From the NCBI RefSeq assembly GCF_003515685.1, contig NZ_QWEG01000003.1, positions 340,338 to 404,337 on the forward strand: a stretch of 64,000 bases of DNA, read 5' to 3'. Made by a program: the position numbers and the translations under genes. Below are positions 24,686 to 33,357 of the stretch, piece by piece. The stretch comes from Neobacillus notoginsengisoli. GTDB taxonomy: Bacteria; Bacillota; Bacilli; Bacillales; Cytobacillaceae. Positions within the stretch are counted from its first letter, which is position 1. Each line of letters begins with the position of its first letter. The notes under the pieces are model-generated. The model was not told the DNA's origin, did no database searches, and was given only the letters and a program-made list of their open reading frames with translations.

Positions 24686-24952
24686 CTTACGTTGATCAAA
24701 AGCCTCTCTGCTTTTCCATTTCCTAACCAAGACCTTCAGCTGGCTACAATTCCGTATTCCCAACTCCTCGCCAATACTTTATAACTTTTTGAACCGTTCA
24801 CATATTTCATCACGGCATTGAGCTTGAATTCTTCTGAGTAGCTCTTAAATGTCTGTCCTTTTTTGGCCATAGAAAATCCCCTCCAAGTCACATTCTTTCC
24901 TCCATGGTATACGGAGTTTTATTTGAATGTCTACTTATAGGGGACAATATCA
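24686..24952 (-). mobile_element. Truncated IS3-type insertion sequence (orfA remnant and one end)
   Basis: From ATG 24870, behind GGAGGGG, the minus strand encodes MAKKGQTFKSYSEEFKLNAV, an IS3-family OrfA helix-turn-helix opening. It hits a stop and continues in another frame with CSQLKVLVRKWKSREAFDQR, a typical OrfA segment, and then ends abruptly at about 24686 inside the surface-protein gene. The outer end TGATATTGTCCCC... at 24928-24952 looks like an IS3-type terminal repeat. OrfB and the other end are missing. Confidence 0.7.
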
Positions 24953-25108
24953 GTGCAACGTGGTAAATTTATTTAACAGATTTTCGGAAACATTTGTCCC
25001 GTTCAACCGGTTCAGAATCCGTTTAAAGCCAAAAGGCGTTTCCAGAAGCAGGTGCCCCCGTTCCCAGCCCGATGAATGATATCCTATAACCGTCGCATCC
25101 CCGACCAT
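24953..25108 (-). pseudogene. Gene fragment truncated by the insertion sequence
   Basis: An open frame without ribosome site (MVGDATVIGYHSSGWERGHL onward) continues to a TGA that is supplied by the end of the insertion sequence at 24950-24952. It looks like the interior of a former gene cut by the element, but I do not recognise the product. Confidence 0.35.
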
Positions 25109-25193
25109 TCAGGAGACAACCACGATGTCATAAAACAAAAAGCCGCTCCCAAAACAGCCGCGGTTAACGACTTTTCAGGAACAGCTTTAAACA

Positions 25194-25937
25194 TCATTCA
25201 GCGGCAATTTCCGTTTCATCATCAGCAAGTTTTTTCATCCGTTTTTTATAGACAAATTTTGATAAATTCACTGAAATTTCATACAGGAGCAGCAGCGGAA
25301 TGCTGACCAGGAAATCAGAAACAGGATCTGGAGGCGTGATGATAACTGCAATGATAATTAATATAAAGTAAGCATATTTGCGTATTTTCGTCAGAACGTA
25401 AGGATTTAATATGCCAAGCGAAGTAAGGAACATAACCACCGGCGGAAGTTCGAACAGGACACCGAAAGGAAGCGTCATATTTAGAATGAACCGGAAATAC
25501 TTTTCAGCCGTAAAATTGGTGACAAGCATGTCTCCGCCCAGATTGACAAGGAACTTCATGACATTCGGAAAAATAACAAAATAGCCAAAGGCCATTCCCA
25601 AAATAAACAAAATGAATAAGGCCGGGATATACGAAAGCGAAATCCTTCTTTCAATCGGCTTCAGCGCTGGTTTTACGAAGAGCCAGATCTGGATAGCCAA
25701 TATAGGAATCGTTCCTGCTATGGCAATCAGGGATGCCAGTGTAAAATAAACCCAGACGATATCACTTGGCCCAAGGACAATTAATTTCACATCGAGATCA
25801 CGTACAAACCAGTGGTAGATGTCCTCAACATAATAAAAACCTGCGATAAAAAAGGCGACAAATGCCACTGCAGAGATGATGATTCTTTTGCGAAGTTCAT
25901 CAAGATGGTCAACTACATTTAATTCTTTATCTTCCAT
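25194..25937 (-). CDS. tatC: Twin-arginine translocase subunit TatC
   Basis: This 247-residue membrane protein is the receptor subunit of the Tat pathway, which exports folded proteins with RR signal peptides. It has six predicted helices. The family motif HLDELRKRIIISA lies at residues about 10-22; PFGVLFELPPVVMFL is in the middle. ATG at 25937 has AGGGAG six bases upstream; upstream in-frame sequence is not conserved-looking. It lies downstream of tatA, separated by a terminator. Confidence 0.95.
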   Translation of the reverse strand: MEDKELNVVDHLDELRKRIIISAVAFVAFFIAGFYYVEDIYHWFVRDLDVKLIVLGPSDIVWVYFTLASLIAIAGTIPILAIQIWLFVKPALKPIERRISLSYIPALFILFILGMAFGYFVIFPNVMKFLVNLGGDMLVTNFTAEKYFRFILNMTLPFGVLFELPPVVMFLTSLGILNPYVLTKIRKYAYFILIIIAVIITPPDPVSDFLVSIPLLLLYEISVNLSKFVYKKRMKKLADDETEIAAE

Positions 25938-26098
25938 AATGTTCTCCCTGCCAATGCGTTGTAGATTGCTGCAGCCCGGATTTTTTTTACGCGGGCAGCA
26001 TACGGATATGTGTATAAGAAAAGGGGCCCTACCCAAGCTTCGCTTTCAAGCTGCAAGGCCGTGAACCCCCGGTTAAAACGAATTAAACTTTAAGAAAA

Positions 26099-26126
26099 AA
26101 GGTGCAAGACCGGAATCTTACACCTT
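26099..26126 (-). terminator. Terminator between tatA and tatC
   Basis: AAGGTG ... TCTT / AAGA ... CACCTT hairpin overlapping the tatA stop and followed on the minus strand by six T. It may attenuate rather than end all transcription into tatC. Confidence 0.75.
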
Positions 26127-26319
26127 ATTTTGTTGCTTTTTTCTTTTCTTCTTCAAAATCTTCCATAACATCGCTTGTCAATTCACGAGTCGATTTCTTG
26201 AATTCACGAAGTGTCTGGCCGAAAGCGCGGCCGATTTCTGGAAGCTTTTTAGGTCCAAAAATGATGAGGGCAAGAACTAGTATCAAAATTAAGCCGGGAA
26301 CGCCAATATTATTTAGCAT
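26125..26319 (-). CDS. tatA: Twin-arginine translocase subunit TatA
   Basis: A 64-residue protein with an N-terminal transmembrane helix ([15 protein letters not shown]), the [14 protein letters not shown] hinge and amphipathic helix, and a charged C-terminal tail. TatA oligomers form the translocation pore with TatC; in Bacillus two-component systems TatA also takes the TatB role. AAAGGGATG sits before the start. It pairs with tatC downstream. Confidence 0.95.
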   Translation of the reverse strand: MLNNIGVPGLILILVLALIIFGPKKLPEIGRAFGQTLREFKKSTRELTSDVMEDFEEEKKKATK

Positions 26320-26625
26320 ACGTTAACATCCCTTTCTATAAGTGAATCTACTATGATTATAGTACTTTATAAACACCTTGGGTCAAAAACAAGCGAAAAT
26401 ACATATAACTTTCACAAATAAGCCTAGGAATGGAAACCTCTTCCCTGCATGTCCAATTTAACAATTACAGGGGTGTTAGTCAATGTTTAAAAGGTTTTTA
26501 CCAACGTTCACAATATTTTGAAATTTCTATACTTTTTTTGTTGATTTCATTTGTCAGAATAACATATACTAAGAAAAAGCACCCTGAGCAAGCAAAAAAA
26601 TCAATTATAGAAGGGAGTGGACAGC

Positions 26626-26859
26626 TTGGAATTTTCACTCGATAACTTTGAGTGTGTCCTGCCGGTGGAAATCACAATCGATGACGATAACGGCCGTTAT
26701 ATGGTCCGGAAAAGCGATACAAGCGGAGTCTTTTTTAACAGCCCTTCTGAACTAATTTCCTGGATCAAGGCCCATCTGAAGGAAGAAGAGTTTCTCAAGC
26801 CGGATGCTTTCCGGCAAATGCTTGGCAAGCTAGACGAGTATGAACAAAGCAATCAATGA
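26626..26859 (+). CDS. Conserved small hypothetical protein
   Basis: A 77-residue acidic protein (LEFSLDNFECVLPVEITIDD at the start, LISWIKAHLKEEEFLKPDAF later). TTG at 26626 is eight bases from AAGGGAG; the in-frame GTG at 26617 overlaps the Shine-Dalgarno. I do not recognise the family. It is convergent with dfrA and ends at a shared terminator. Confidence 0.65.
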   Translation: MEFSLDNFECVLPVEITIDDDNGRYMVRKSDTSGVFFNSPSELISWIKAHLKEEEFLKPDAFRQMLGKLDEYEQSNQ

Positions 26860-26867
26860 ATAACCGC

Positions 26868-26896
26868 AAAAACATCAGCCCTTTGCTGATGTTTTT
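26868..26896. terminator. Bidirectional terminator between the small gene and dfrA
   Basis: AAAAACATCAGC / GCTGATGTTTTT, twelve base pairs, between convergent genes. Confidence 0.93.
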
Positions 26897-26908
26897 GCAT
26901 GTTAATGG

Positions 26909-27394
26909 CTATTTACGCTCATAGATCCGAAATTCGTACCCATAAGGATTTTTCTCATTCCGTATCCCTTTTTCTGAACAAAGCAATTCCCACTCACTCA
27001 GATCAAATTCAGGAAAAAACGTATCCCCCTCAAATTCTTCGTTAATATAGGTTATGTAGAGCTTGTCCGCAAACGGGAACATCTCACGGAAAATTTCCGC
27101 CCCGCCAATCACGAAAACTTCCTCGTCTTTCTTTTTGCAAAAATCAACGAAATCCTCAGTTGAATAAAACACTGTACAGCCTTCACATGTATAATCCTTG
27201 TTCCGGGTAATGATAATATTCTCCCTGCCCGGCAGGATGCGGCCAATCGAGTCGTGGGTTTTCCTGCCCATTGCGATCGGATGTCCCATTGTCGATGTTT
27301 TGAAAAATTTAAGGTCTTCGGGAAGATGCCACGGCAGCTGGTTTTCCTTGCCGATGACCCTGTTTTTATCCATCGCCCAAATGAACGAAATCAT
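26909..27394 (-). CDS. dfrA: Dihydrofolate reductase
   Basis: This 161-residue enzyme reduces dihydrofolate to tetrahydrofolate with NADPH, regenerating cofactor consumed by thymidylate synthase. Signatures are IWAMDKNRVIGKENQLPWHLPEDL with the catalytic Asp region, GRKTHDSIGR, and VIGGAEIFREMFP. A strong AAAGGAGG precedes the ATG. It is 57 bases downstream of thyA, and the pair is surely co-transcribed. Nothing in the sequence suggests a resistance-type variant. Confidence 0.96.
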   Translation of the reverse strand: MISFIWAMDKNRVIGKENQLPWHLPEDLKFFKTSTMGHPIAMGRKTHDSIGRILPGRENIIITRNKDYTCEGCTVFYSTEDFVDFCKKKDEEVFVIGGAEIFREMFPFADKLYITYINEEFEGDTFFPEFDLSEWELLCSEKGIRNEKNPYGYEFRIYERK

Positions 27395-27451
27395 ACACTC
27401 ACACCTCCTTTCATATACTGATGCCTCTTTGTTAAGTTCCTATGCTGTTTC

Positions 27452-28414
27452 TTATACCGCCACTGGCGCCTTGATAGCCGGATGAGGATTATATCCTTCC
27501 AACTTGATATCCTCCACATCAAAATCGAAAACGGAAGGCTTGTCAGGATTCAAATGCAAGGTTGGAAACGGTCTAGGTTCCCTTCCCATTTGGGTATTTA
27601 CCTGCTCCACATGGTTGGAATAAATATGTGCATCTCCGATAGTATGAACGAACTCCCCGACATCAAGTCCGCATTCTTGTGCGATAATATGGGTTAATAG
27701 AGCATACGATGCCACATTGAACGGGACTCCTAAAAAGTGGTCACCGCTCCGTTGGTAAAGCTGACAGCTTAGTTTGCCTTCCGCCACATAAAATTGGAAG
27801 AGGGTGTGGCATGGCGGCAAGGCCATCGATGGGATATCTTCCGGGTTCCAGGCCGACACGATCAATCTCCTAGAGTCTGGATTCGTTTTAATCATTTGAA
27901 TGACATCCTTGATTTGGTCGATGGTCTCCCCAGTGGAAGTCTTCCATGCCCGCCATTGTTTCCCGTACACGTCGCCAAGTTCCCCGTACTTGGCGGCAAA
28001 CTCATCATCCTCGAGGATGCGTTTCTTGAATTTGTCCATTTCTTCCACGTACAACTTGTTAAAGTCCTCGTCTTGCTGTGAACGGATTCCGAAATCTGTC
28101 ATATCGGGACCTTTGTATTCTGGGTTCTCCACCCACCGTTTGAACGCCCACTCGTTCCAAATATTGTTGTTGTGCCGGAGAAGGTACCGGATGTTGGTGT
28201 CTCCCTTTAAAAACCATAGCAATTCAGACACAATGAGCCTGAAAGGAATTCGTTTTGTGGTGAGCAACGGAAAACCCTTCTGAAGATCAAAACGCATCTG
28301 CTGCCCGAAGATGGAATATGTACCCGTACCTGTGCGGTCCTCTTTTTTGGCTCCAGTTTCTAATATTTTTTTGCATAAATCCAGATATTGATTCTCCTCA
28401 TGCTGCAAATCCAT
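27452..28414 (-). CDS. thyA: Thymidylate synthase, long ThyA type
   Basis: This 320-residue enzyme methylates dUMP to dTMP using methylene-tetrahydrofolate. The catalytic Cys is in [14 protein letters not shown] (about residue 201), with [10 protein letters not shown] before it and HIYSNHVEQ near the folate site. It has the roughly 50-residue insertion (about residues 85-135) found in the 316-residue Lactobacillus-type ThyA, unlike the 264-residue form. The ATG at 28414 lies close to GGGAG; TTG two codons later is possible. dfrA follows. Confidence 0.95.
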   Translation of the reverse strand: MDLQHEENQYLDLCKKILETGAKKEDRTGTGTYSIFGQQMRFDLQKGFPLLTTKRIPFRLIVSELLWFLKGDTNIRYLLRHNNNIWNEWAFKRWVENPEYKGPDMTDFGIRSQQDEDFNKLYVEEMDKFKKRILEDDEFAAKYGELGDVYGKQWRAWKTSTGETIDQIKDVIQMIKTNPDSRRLIVSAWNPEDIPSMALPPCHTLFQFYVAEGKLSCQLYQRSGDHFLGVPFNVASYALLTHIIAQECGLDVGEFVHTIGDAHIYSNHVEQVNTQMGREPRPFPTLHLNPDKPSVFDFDVEDIKLEGYNPHPAIKAPVAV

Positions 28415-28642
28415 CTCTCCCTTTTCCTTAATAAAAACTACTCAACCTTGATAGTATATGAACCCATGTATGGAAGCATCATTTTTGCATTGTTCTTAGC
28501 ATCAGCGAGTTACACCATTTATGATCCCTGTAACCTAATCTAACATTATTGGCGAAATTTTGCATATGGACTATTTAAGAGTGGGCATTTCTTAGATGAG
28601 GAAATGAATATCGTATCAAATAAAGGACGCTGGAAGAATAAA

Positions 28643-29350
28643 TTAGTCCAGGTCCTTAATCATTTCGTATGTTAAAGGTGCTTTTTCTTTAAGAAGCGCG
28701 TTCGTTTCACCGTCTAAATAATAAAGTGCAAATGCTTCTGCAAAATATTCCTCGGGATAGAGAAGAAAATAATCCCTGCCTGGAAAAAGGCTGTCACGTT
28801 CCTGTTCCCATACCTTTTTAAATGATTCCTTTTGTGTGAGATGCCCGTAAACTTTATTGTCAATTGAGTGGGCCAGCTCGTGAAGTTCGAGATTGACTGA
28901 TCCATGGCCTTTTCCTATTTCACTAGCGCCGATTTTCACAAGGACAACGTTCGAGCCGCCTATACCGGGAACATCGTCCCAAGTTGCTCCACCCTTATAG
29001 CCGCGCGGAGTAACGCCCTTTAGGTGCTTTACACTTGGGTTGTCTGTCAGCTTCCCTTCAAAAAGCCGGACGGAAATTCCAGCTTTGTCAATTTTGCTAA
29101 GCAGGGGTGCGGGCAGCGTTGCCAGCCTGTTGACAATCTGGGATGCTTCAGCAATATGGAACGGCTCTTCCGGCAAAAAGATGATTTTCTCTAAACTTGA
29201 TATGTTTACAGATTGATTATATGCATAGTGCATGAATGCCTGTTTATCTTTGTAATCGTTCAATGCAACCCCACCAGGAGCCGCTTTGGAAGTGGTGAGA
29301 AAGGTAAGAAGCAAAATGATGGGACCCAGAATATATATTAATTTTTTCAA
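28643..29350 (-). CDS. Secreted metalloprotease, anthrax lethal factor/PPEP-like
   Basis: This 235-residue protein has a signal peptide (LIYILGPIILLLTF ... SKA) and a single zinc-peptidase domain. The zinc motif HELAHSID (HExxH) lies at about residues 173-180, with a downstream EEYFAEAFALYYLD helix that supplies the third ligand, as in lethal-factor-type and Pro-Pro endopeptidases. It lacks the toxin-delivery domains of lethal factor, so the target is probably extracellular. TTG at 29350 gives a clean signal peptide and is nine bases from GGGG. No immunity partner is visible. Confidence 0.8.
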   Translation of the reverse strand: MKKLIYILGPIILLLTFLTTSKAAPGGVALNDYKDKQAFMHYAYNQSVNISSLEKIIFLPEEPFHIAEASQIVNRLATLPAPLLSKIDKAGISVRLFEGKLTDNPSVKHLKGVTPRGYKGGATWDDVPGIGGSNVVLVKIGASEIGKGHGSVNLELHELAHSIDNKVYGHLTQKESFKKVWEQERDSLFPGRDYFLLYPEEYFAEAFALYYLDGETNALLKEKAPLTYEMIKDLD

Positions 29351-29525
29351 TTCTCTTTTCCCCTGTAAATATATTGTTAGTCTAACAGAATTATAGCATG
29401 GCAATGGTGTGGGAGCTTGAGGATATTTTTGGTAAACCCTTCAATCTCAATGTTTGCATGAACGAACCGATATTCCTAAGATTCCAAAAAGAGGGTTTAC
29501 ATAATAATTTTACAGTGAATTAAAA

Positions 29526-29545
29526 AACCCGGCATTTGCCGGGTT
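29526..29545 (-). terminator. Terminator of ypjP
   Basis: AACCCGGC / GCCGGGTT hairpin with loop of four, followed on the minus strand by TTTTTTA. Confidence 0.9.
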
Positions 29546-29557
29546 GGAAAGTCCTAT

Positions 29558-30145
29558 TTAGGCCATCCACTTCGGAGGCGTATTTTTATCCCAATAAATG
29601 CTGCCGAGGTCATGATGATCGACAAAGTTATCGTGGAAGGTATGATAATGGAAGTTAAACCAATAGCCTGATTGCGGCGGGTTATCGCGTCTCACGTGGA
29701 AACGGATGATATGGTCTCCGGTCCGGCTATGTTTAACATTGAAGATTTTTTCGGAATGTCCTCCTCCTGGCTGTTCAGAAATGGCAAGCGCAGCAAGGTC
29801 TTCATCAGGAAACAGGATCGCTGTTTCGGCAATCGCCTTTTCAATATTAGGAAGAATGATTTCTTTAAACTCATTTTCGATGACTGGCCTGATTTTCGTT
29901 CCGAACTTTTCATAGGAACGCGCTTCTGCAAGCTTGACCATATTTTCAATCATCGTGTCCCTGTCAGCCGGGCTTTGTCTTTCAAAGTTAGCACTATGAA
30001 CAGCATCACTATTTACCGATTCACGTTCCGAGGAGTCGTTGTCAGATTTTATTCGATCCAGGAAACCCGGCTGGTGAGGCGTGACCAATCCAAAGGTCAG
30101 TAAAGAAACCATGACAACAAACGATTTCCTCAGCCACTTTTTCAT
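29558..30145 (-). CDS. ypjP: YpjP family exported protein
   Basis: A 195-residue protein with a signal/anchor segment (KSFVVMVSLLTFGLVTP) and a conserved C-terminal region containing FNVKHSRTGDHIIRFHVRRD, FNFHYHTFHDNF and YWDKNTPPKW. This matches the Bacillus YpjP family, of unknown function. It lies upstream of the lethal-factor-like protease in the same direction but with about 150 bases and a terminator between. Confidence 0.88.
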   Translation of the reverse strand: MKKWLRKSFVVMVSLLTFGLVTPHQPGFLDRIKSDNDSSERESVNSDAVHSANFERQSPADRDTMIENMVKLAEARSYEKFGTKIRPVIENEFKEIILPNIEKAIAETAILFPDEDLAALAISEQPGGGHSEKIFNVKHSRTGDHIIRFHVRRDNPPQSGYWFNFHYHTFHDNFVDHHDLGSIYWDKNTPPKWMA

Positions 30146-30295
30146 ATCCCCAGCCCCTTTTCAAAATAATTTTTATCTTTTTTCTATTATACTCCTTTTT
30201 GGGCTAGAGTGGGTAATATTGTTTTAAAGTTTTTTATAGTGGATAATAGATAGTAATAGATAGTATAGTGTAGAAAATAGATGACAGGGGTGTGG

Positions 30296-30370
30296 ATGAT
30301 GAGTTGGGTAATTGCTGCGGGTTGCCTAATAATGTTGGGCTACTTTATTTATTTGGCAATATGGGATTAA
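30296..30370 (+). CDS. Putative 24-residue membrane microprotein
   Basis: The frame MMSWVIAAGCLIMLGYFIYL plus AIWD is almost entirely one transmembrane helix. CAGGGGTG lies just ahead of a double ATG and a strong terminator follows nine bases after the stop. No family is recognised; translation is plausible but unproven. Confidence 0.45.
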   Translation: MMSWVIAAGCLIMLGYFIYLAIWD

Positions 30371-30378
30371 GAATTAGG

Positions 30379-30403
30379 AAAGCCGGCCTGGGAGCCGGCT
30401 TTT
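30379..30403. terminator. Bidirectional terminator
   Basis: AAAGCCGGC / GCCGGCTTT hairpin overlapping the ypiP stop and ending the microprotein transcript. Confidence 0.9.
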
Positions 30404-31178
30404 AGTTTTTTTCAATATAGCCAAAATGGAATTTAGCTGTTTTTCTGATCGTCCGCTTAAAATCATACAAATCGAATCGCCGACTTTTATAATGGTCTTT
30501 AAGAACAACCCTTTTTCTCGCCACTCTGTATGCCTCGGCGAACTCCTCGGCGCCAATACCGCCATGTAGTGCGAACTGCCTAAGCCCCTTGATCCCTTCT
30601 GACTCTTCAATGCTTTCTTCAAACATCGGATCGAAATAGACACAATCCCAAGAATTGTCCGGCTGGGTTTTCAAAAAGGCGACCGCCTCACGATGGATGA
30701 CATTCACCCGCTGCATCGCTTCGTCCAAAGCGCTAAGTCCTGAATCCCATGTCTTCAGGCCATTTTTGACAATAAAAGAGACGTATTGATTCCCTTCAAT
30801 TCCCGTGACATTCCCACTTTCACCTATCACGCAGCTCGCGACGATCGAATCGGATGCGAGCCCGAGGGTGCAATCAAGGAACGATTCGCCGTCCTTTAAA
30901 TCAGCGGCTTCAATTAGCGGGTCAGTCCCTCCATCTAGGAGCCGCTTCACCCGGAACATCGCAGAAGACGGGTGGAAATAGAAAGGGTCACTTTCCCCGT
31001 ACGCAAACAGATTGAACCGTTCATTCCCGGTGACGATACAGCTGCTTTGGGCCTCCGATTGCAATTGTTGGATTGACTTTTTCCTTCGCGGCACATAAGG
31101 AATGCCAAGTTGTGTTGAAACACTCTTTGCCGAGTCAATCATCTTTTCATTTACTCTGCCTGCAGTCGTTACAAACAT
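30402..31178 (-). CDS. ypiP: SAM-dependent methyltransferase YpiP (RsmJ-like)
   Basis: A 258-residue class I methyltransferase. The SAM-binding motif I is DCTLGLASDSIVASCVIG, motif IV is VYFDPMFEES, and the FDPMF element is typical of the RsmJ-type rRNA methyltransferases. The target here is not established. ATG at 31178 follows GGGAAAGAG; the earlier in-frame codons lack a ribosome site. It is just downstream of brxA and separated by a terminator. Confidence 0.8.
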   Translation of the reverse strand: MFVTTAGRVNEKMIDSAKSVSTQLGIPYVPRRKKSIQQLQSEAQSSCIVTGNERFNLFAYGESDPFYFHPSSAMFRVKRLLDGGTDPLIEAADLKDGESFLDCTLGLASDSIVASCVIGESGNVTGIEGNQYVSFIVKNGLKTWDSGLSALDEAMQRVNVIHREAVAFLKTQPDNSWDCVYFDPMFEESIEESEGIKGLRQFALHGGIGAEEFAEAYRVARKRVVLKDHYKSRRFDLYDFKRTIRKTAKFHFGYIEKN

Positions 31179-31239
31179 AAACTCTTTCCCTTCGTGAACA
31201 AGATGCGCTAGCGCGGTCGTGACAGGCAACCTTAGCCAC

Positions 31240-31267
31240 AAAAAAGGACGCCGAATGGCATCCTTTT
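31240..31267 (-). terminator. Terminator of brxA
   Basis: AAAAGGA / TCCTTTT stem with inner GCC / GGC, overlapping the brxA stop and followed by T-rich sequence on the minus strand. Confidence 0.8.
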
Positions 31268-31700
31268 AACAATTCGCTGCAAATGCAGATGACAGATTTT
31301 CCATGATGCCTTCCAGCGTGTTGCCTTCGATGTCATGCCTTGGAATGAAGTGGACAACTTTCCCGTCCTTTACAAGGGCGACTGATGGCGAGGAAGGCTC
31401 TATATCCCCAAAAAACTCGCGCATTTTCGCGGTAGCTTCCTTGTCTTGACCGGCAAAAACCGTTACCAAACGATCCGGTTTCTTGTCACTATTCAAAACA
31501 GACTGGGTGACCGCTGGACGGGCAAGGCCGGCCGCACAGCCGCAAACAGAATTGACAACTACAAGCGCAGTCCCTTTCGCTTCCTTCATAAATTCTTCAA
31601 CTTCTTCTGACGTCTTAAGCTCCGTAAATCCTGCATTGGTCAGCTCATCCCTCATCGGCTGCACCATTTGCCTCATGTATTCTTCATATGCCATTGACAT
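31266..31700 (-). CDS. brxA: Bacilliredoxin (YphP/YqiW family)
   Basis: This 144-residue protein removes bacillithiol from S-bacillithiolated proteins. The active-site CGC motif is in NSVCGCAAGLARPAV (about residue 53). The sequence MSMAYEEYMRQMVQPMRDEL and DKKPDRLVTVFAGQD is typical of the family and the length is exact. GGAGGG lies seven bases before the ATG. The 400 bases upstream hold unusual CTAG-containing palindromes. Confidence 0.93.
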   Translation of the reverse strand: MSMAYEEYMRQMVQPMRDELTNAGFTELKTSEEVEEFMKEAKGTALVVVNSVCGCAAGLARPAVTQSVLNSDKKPDRLVTVFAGQDKEATAKMREFFGDIEPSSPSVALVKDGKVVHFIPRHDIEGNTLEGIMENLSSAFAANC

Positions 31701-32103
31701 ACATATCCCTCCAATTAAAAGTCTTGAATAAAAAGTATTTTAGGTCGGTAATTCAAGGCAAGATCTTAGGCTAGTGAGTTTTCACTAGTTAATCGACGGT
31801 TTTTTAATTCATAATACCTAGTTATTCTTTGGTATTTAACTAGTCTTTTTTGCAAAAATCAGCCAAATGACTAGTCAGTCTCTGAGGTTAACTAATTGCT
31901 TATAGTCATACCACTACACTAATTCACTACTCAAATTGAATGTATAGTGAGAATCTACTATCTAATGCCTATACGAGTAATCACCTAATATTACTAGCCC
32001 TCTTCCGCCCACTTAGCAAAACAAAGCTTTTCAAAAAATGGCCACAAAGTAAATTAGCCTTTTTTACTTTTGAAAAAGTCTAAACGATATTTTGCCAAAA
32101 ACC
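31701..32103. other. Gene-free region with CTAG-containing palindromes
   Basis: I see no gene here. CTAGTGA/TCACTAG (31771-31777, 31782-31788), CTAGTTA/TAACTAG (31818-31824, 31837-31843) and TGACTAGTCA (31868-31877) are three successive dyads upstream of brxA on the minus strand. The rest is AT-rich without an evident terminator. Confidence 0.6.
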
Positions 32104-33237
32104 CTACAACCCAGCTTTCCTGGCTTCGGTCATTTGTTTCCAAACAGATCCTTTTGCCTCTTCGCCGCCTTCGATCCGCGCGATGGCCATCTGCACTTGC
32201 ATGGCAACCTCGAATTCCGGATCGTTCGCTGCTTCCTTCAAAGCAGGAAGGGCCGATTCATCCCCTACTTCGAAAAGGAACATCGCCGCGCGCCAGCGGA
32301 CAAGTTTGTTCGGATCTTTCAGTGCTTCAGCCATTGCTGGGCCTGCCTCAGGGAAACCAAGGTCTGACATGCAGTCTCCGGCTGTCCTTCTGACCGTGAC
32401 CGTTTTATCCTTCAATGCCTTATAAAGCACTGGCAGCACTGCCTTATCTTCAATCATGCCCAGATAGACAGTTGCGAGCCTCCTGATTGAAGCTTTTTCA
32501 TCTAGGAGCGCTTTCTCAAGCAGTGGCAAATCTTCCAGCTCAGGGTCTGGCATTTGCTCAAGCTTTTGGTAGCGGATCCGCCAGTCGGGATTTTCCAGGT
32601 CTTCCAAGGTAACTTTATGACGCTCGCGCATCTGGCGTACCGGTGCGTTCACTCCGCCTGCCTCAGCGGCTTTGACGAGTTCATCCAGGCGGGACTGCGG
32701 ATAGGCCGCCGTCAGCTCTTCGACCACTTCTTTCCCGATTTGGTCAAAGTCCCCGTATCGGATGCCGAAATCCTGCCATTTCCTAAGAAGGATATAGTTT
32801 TCACCTTCTAATTGGGCTTTCTCCCTGGCAGCAAGGAAGTTTTCCGGCATGCCAAAACGCCTTTCCTCATTCCCGTCCATTAATTTTACCTGGAGCGGGA
32901 TTTCTTTAAACATTTGCACCTGCACTTGGATTTCGCCAAATCCGGTAACAGCTTCCATTCCGGTGTCCGGGCTTTCGGATTCTTCACCGAAGGCCTCTCT
33001 TACTTTTGCTAGCAGGTCCTTCCAGTCATACTTGGCATTTCGTTCAATCGCAATAAAGTCCGCGACATGGTAAACCCCTTTAATCCCCTCAATTTCAAGG
33101 ATCTTTCGGATTACGGAAGGCGCGCCTTCCTGTTTATCCCTTTTATAATTATGGCTCTTGCCCATTGGCAGCTTCTGATCGAGATTAATTTTCATTGTAT
33201 TCGGGCTCGGAGTCGGTTCAATAGACACAATTTTCAC
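32104..33237 (-). CDS. cvfC: Conserved virulence factor C-like HEAT-repeat protein (YpgR)
   Basis: This 377-residue protein has an N-terminal NifU-N/Scaffold-like domain (MKIVSIEPTPSPNTMKINLD, then IEGIKGVYHVADFIAIER) and a C-terminal HEAT-repeat domain (from about residue 215, WRIRYQKLEQMPDPELEDLP onward). It corresponds to Bacillus YpgR and staphylococcal CvfC, which affects virulence expression in an unknown way. GTG at 33237 is six bases from GAGGTG and matches the family start and length. Confidence 0.9.
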   Translation of the reverse strand: MKIVSIEPTPSPNTMKINLDQKLPMGKSHNYKRDKQEGAPSVIRKILEIEGIKGVYHVADFIAIERNAKYDWKDLLAKVREAFGEESESPDTGMEAVTGFGEIQVQVQMFKEIPLQVKLMDGNEERRFGMPENFLAAREKAQLEGENYILLRKWQDFGIRYGDFDQIGKEVVEELTAAYPQSRLDELVKAAEAGGVNAPVRQMRERHKVTLEDLENPDWRIRYQKLEQMPDPELEDLPLLEKALLDEKASIRRLATVYLGMIEDKAVLPVLYKALKDKTVTVRRTAGDCMSDLGFPEAGPAMAEALKDPNKLVRWRAAMFLFEVGDESALPALKEAANDPEFEVAMQVQMAIARIEGGEEAKGSVWKQMTEARKAGL

Positions 33238-33357
33238 TATGCTCACCTCACTTTTACTGTATCATAATGCCCATGCCATTTCATACTCAATGGATTGGCT
33301 ATTTTTGAGAAAATAAACGAGTTGAAATACATCCCGTTAGAATCGCCCGGATAGTCG

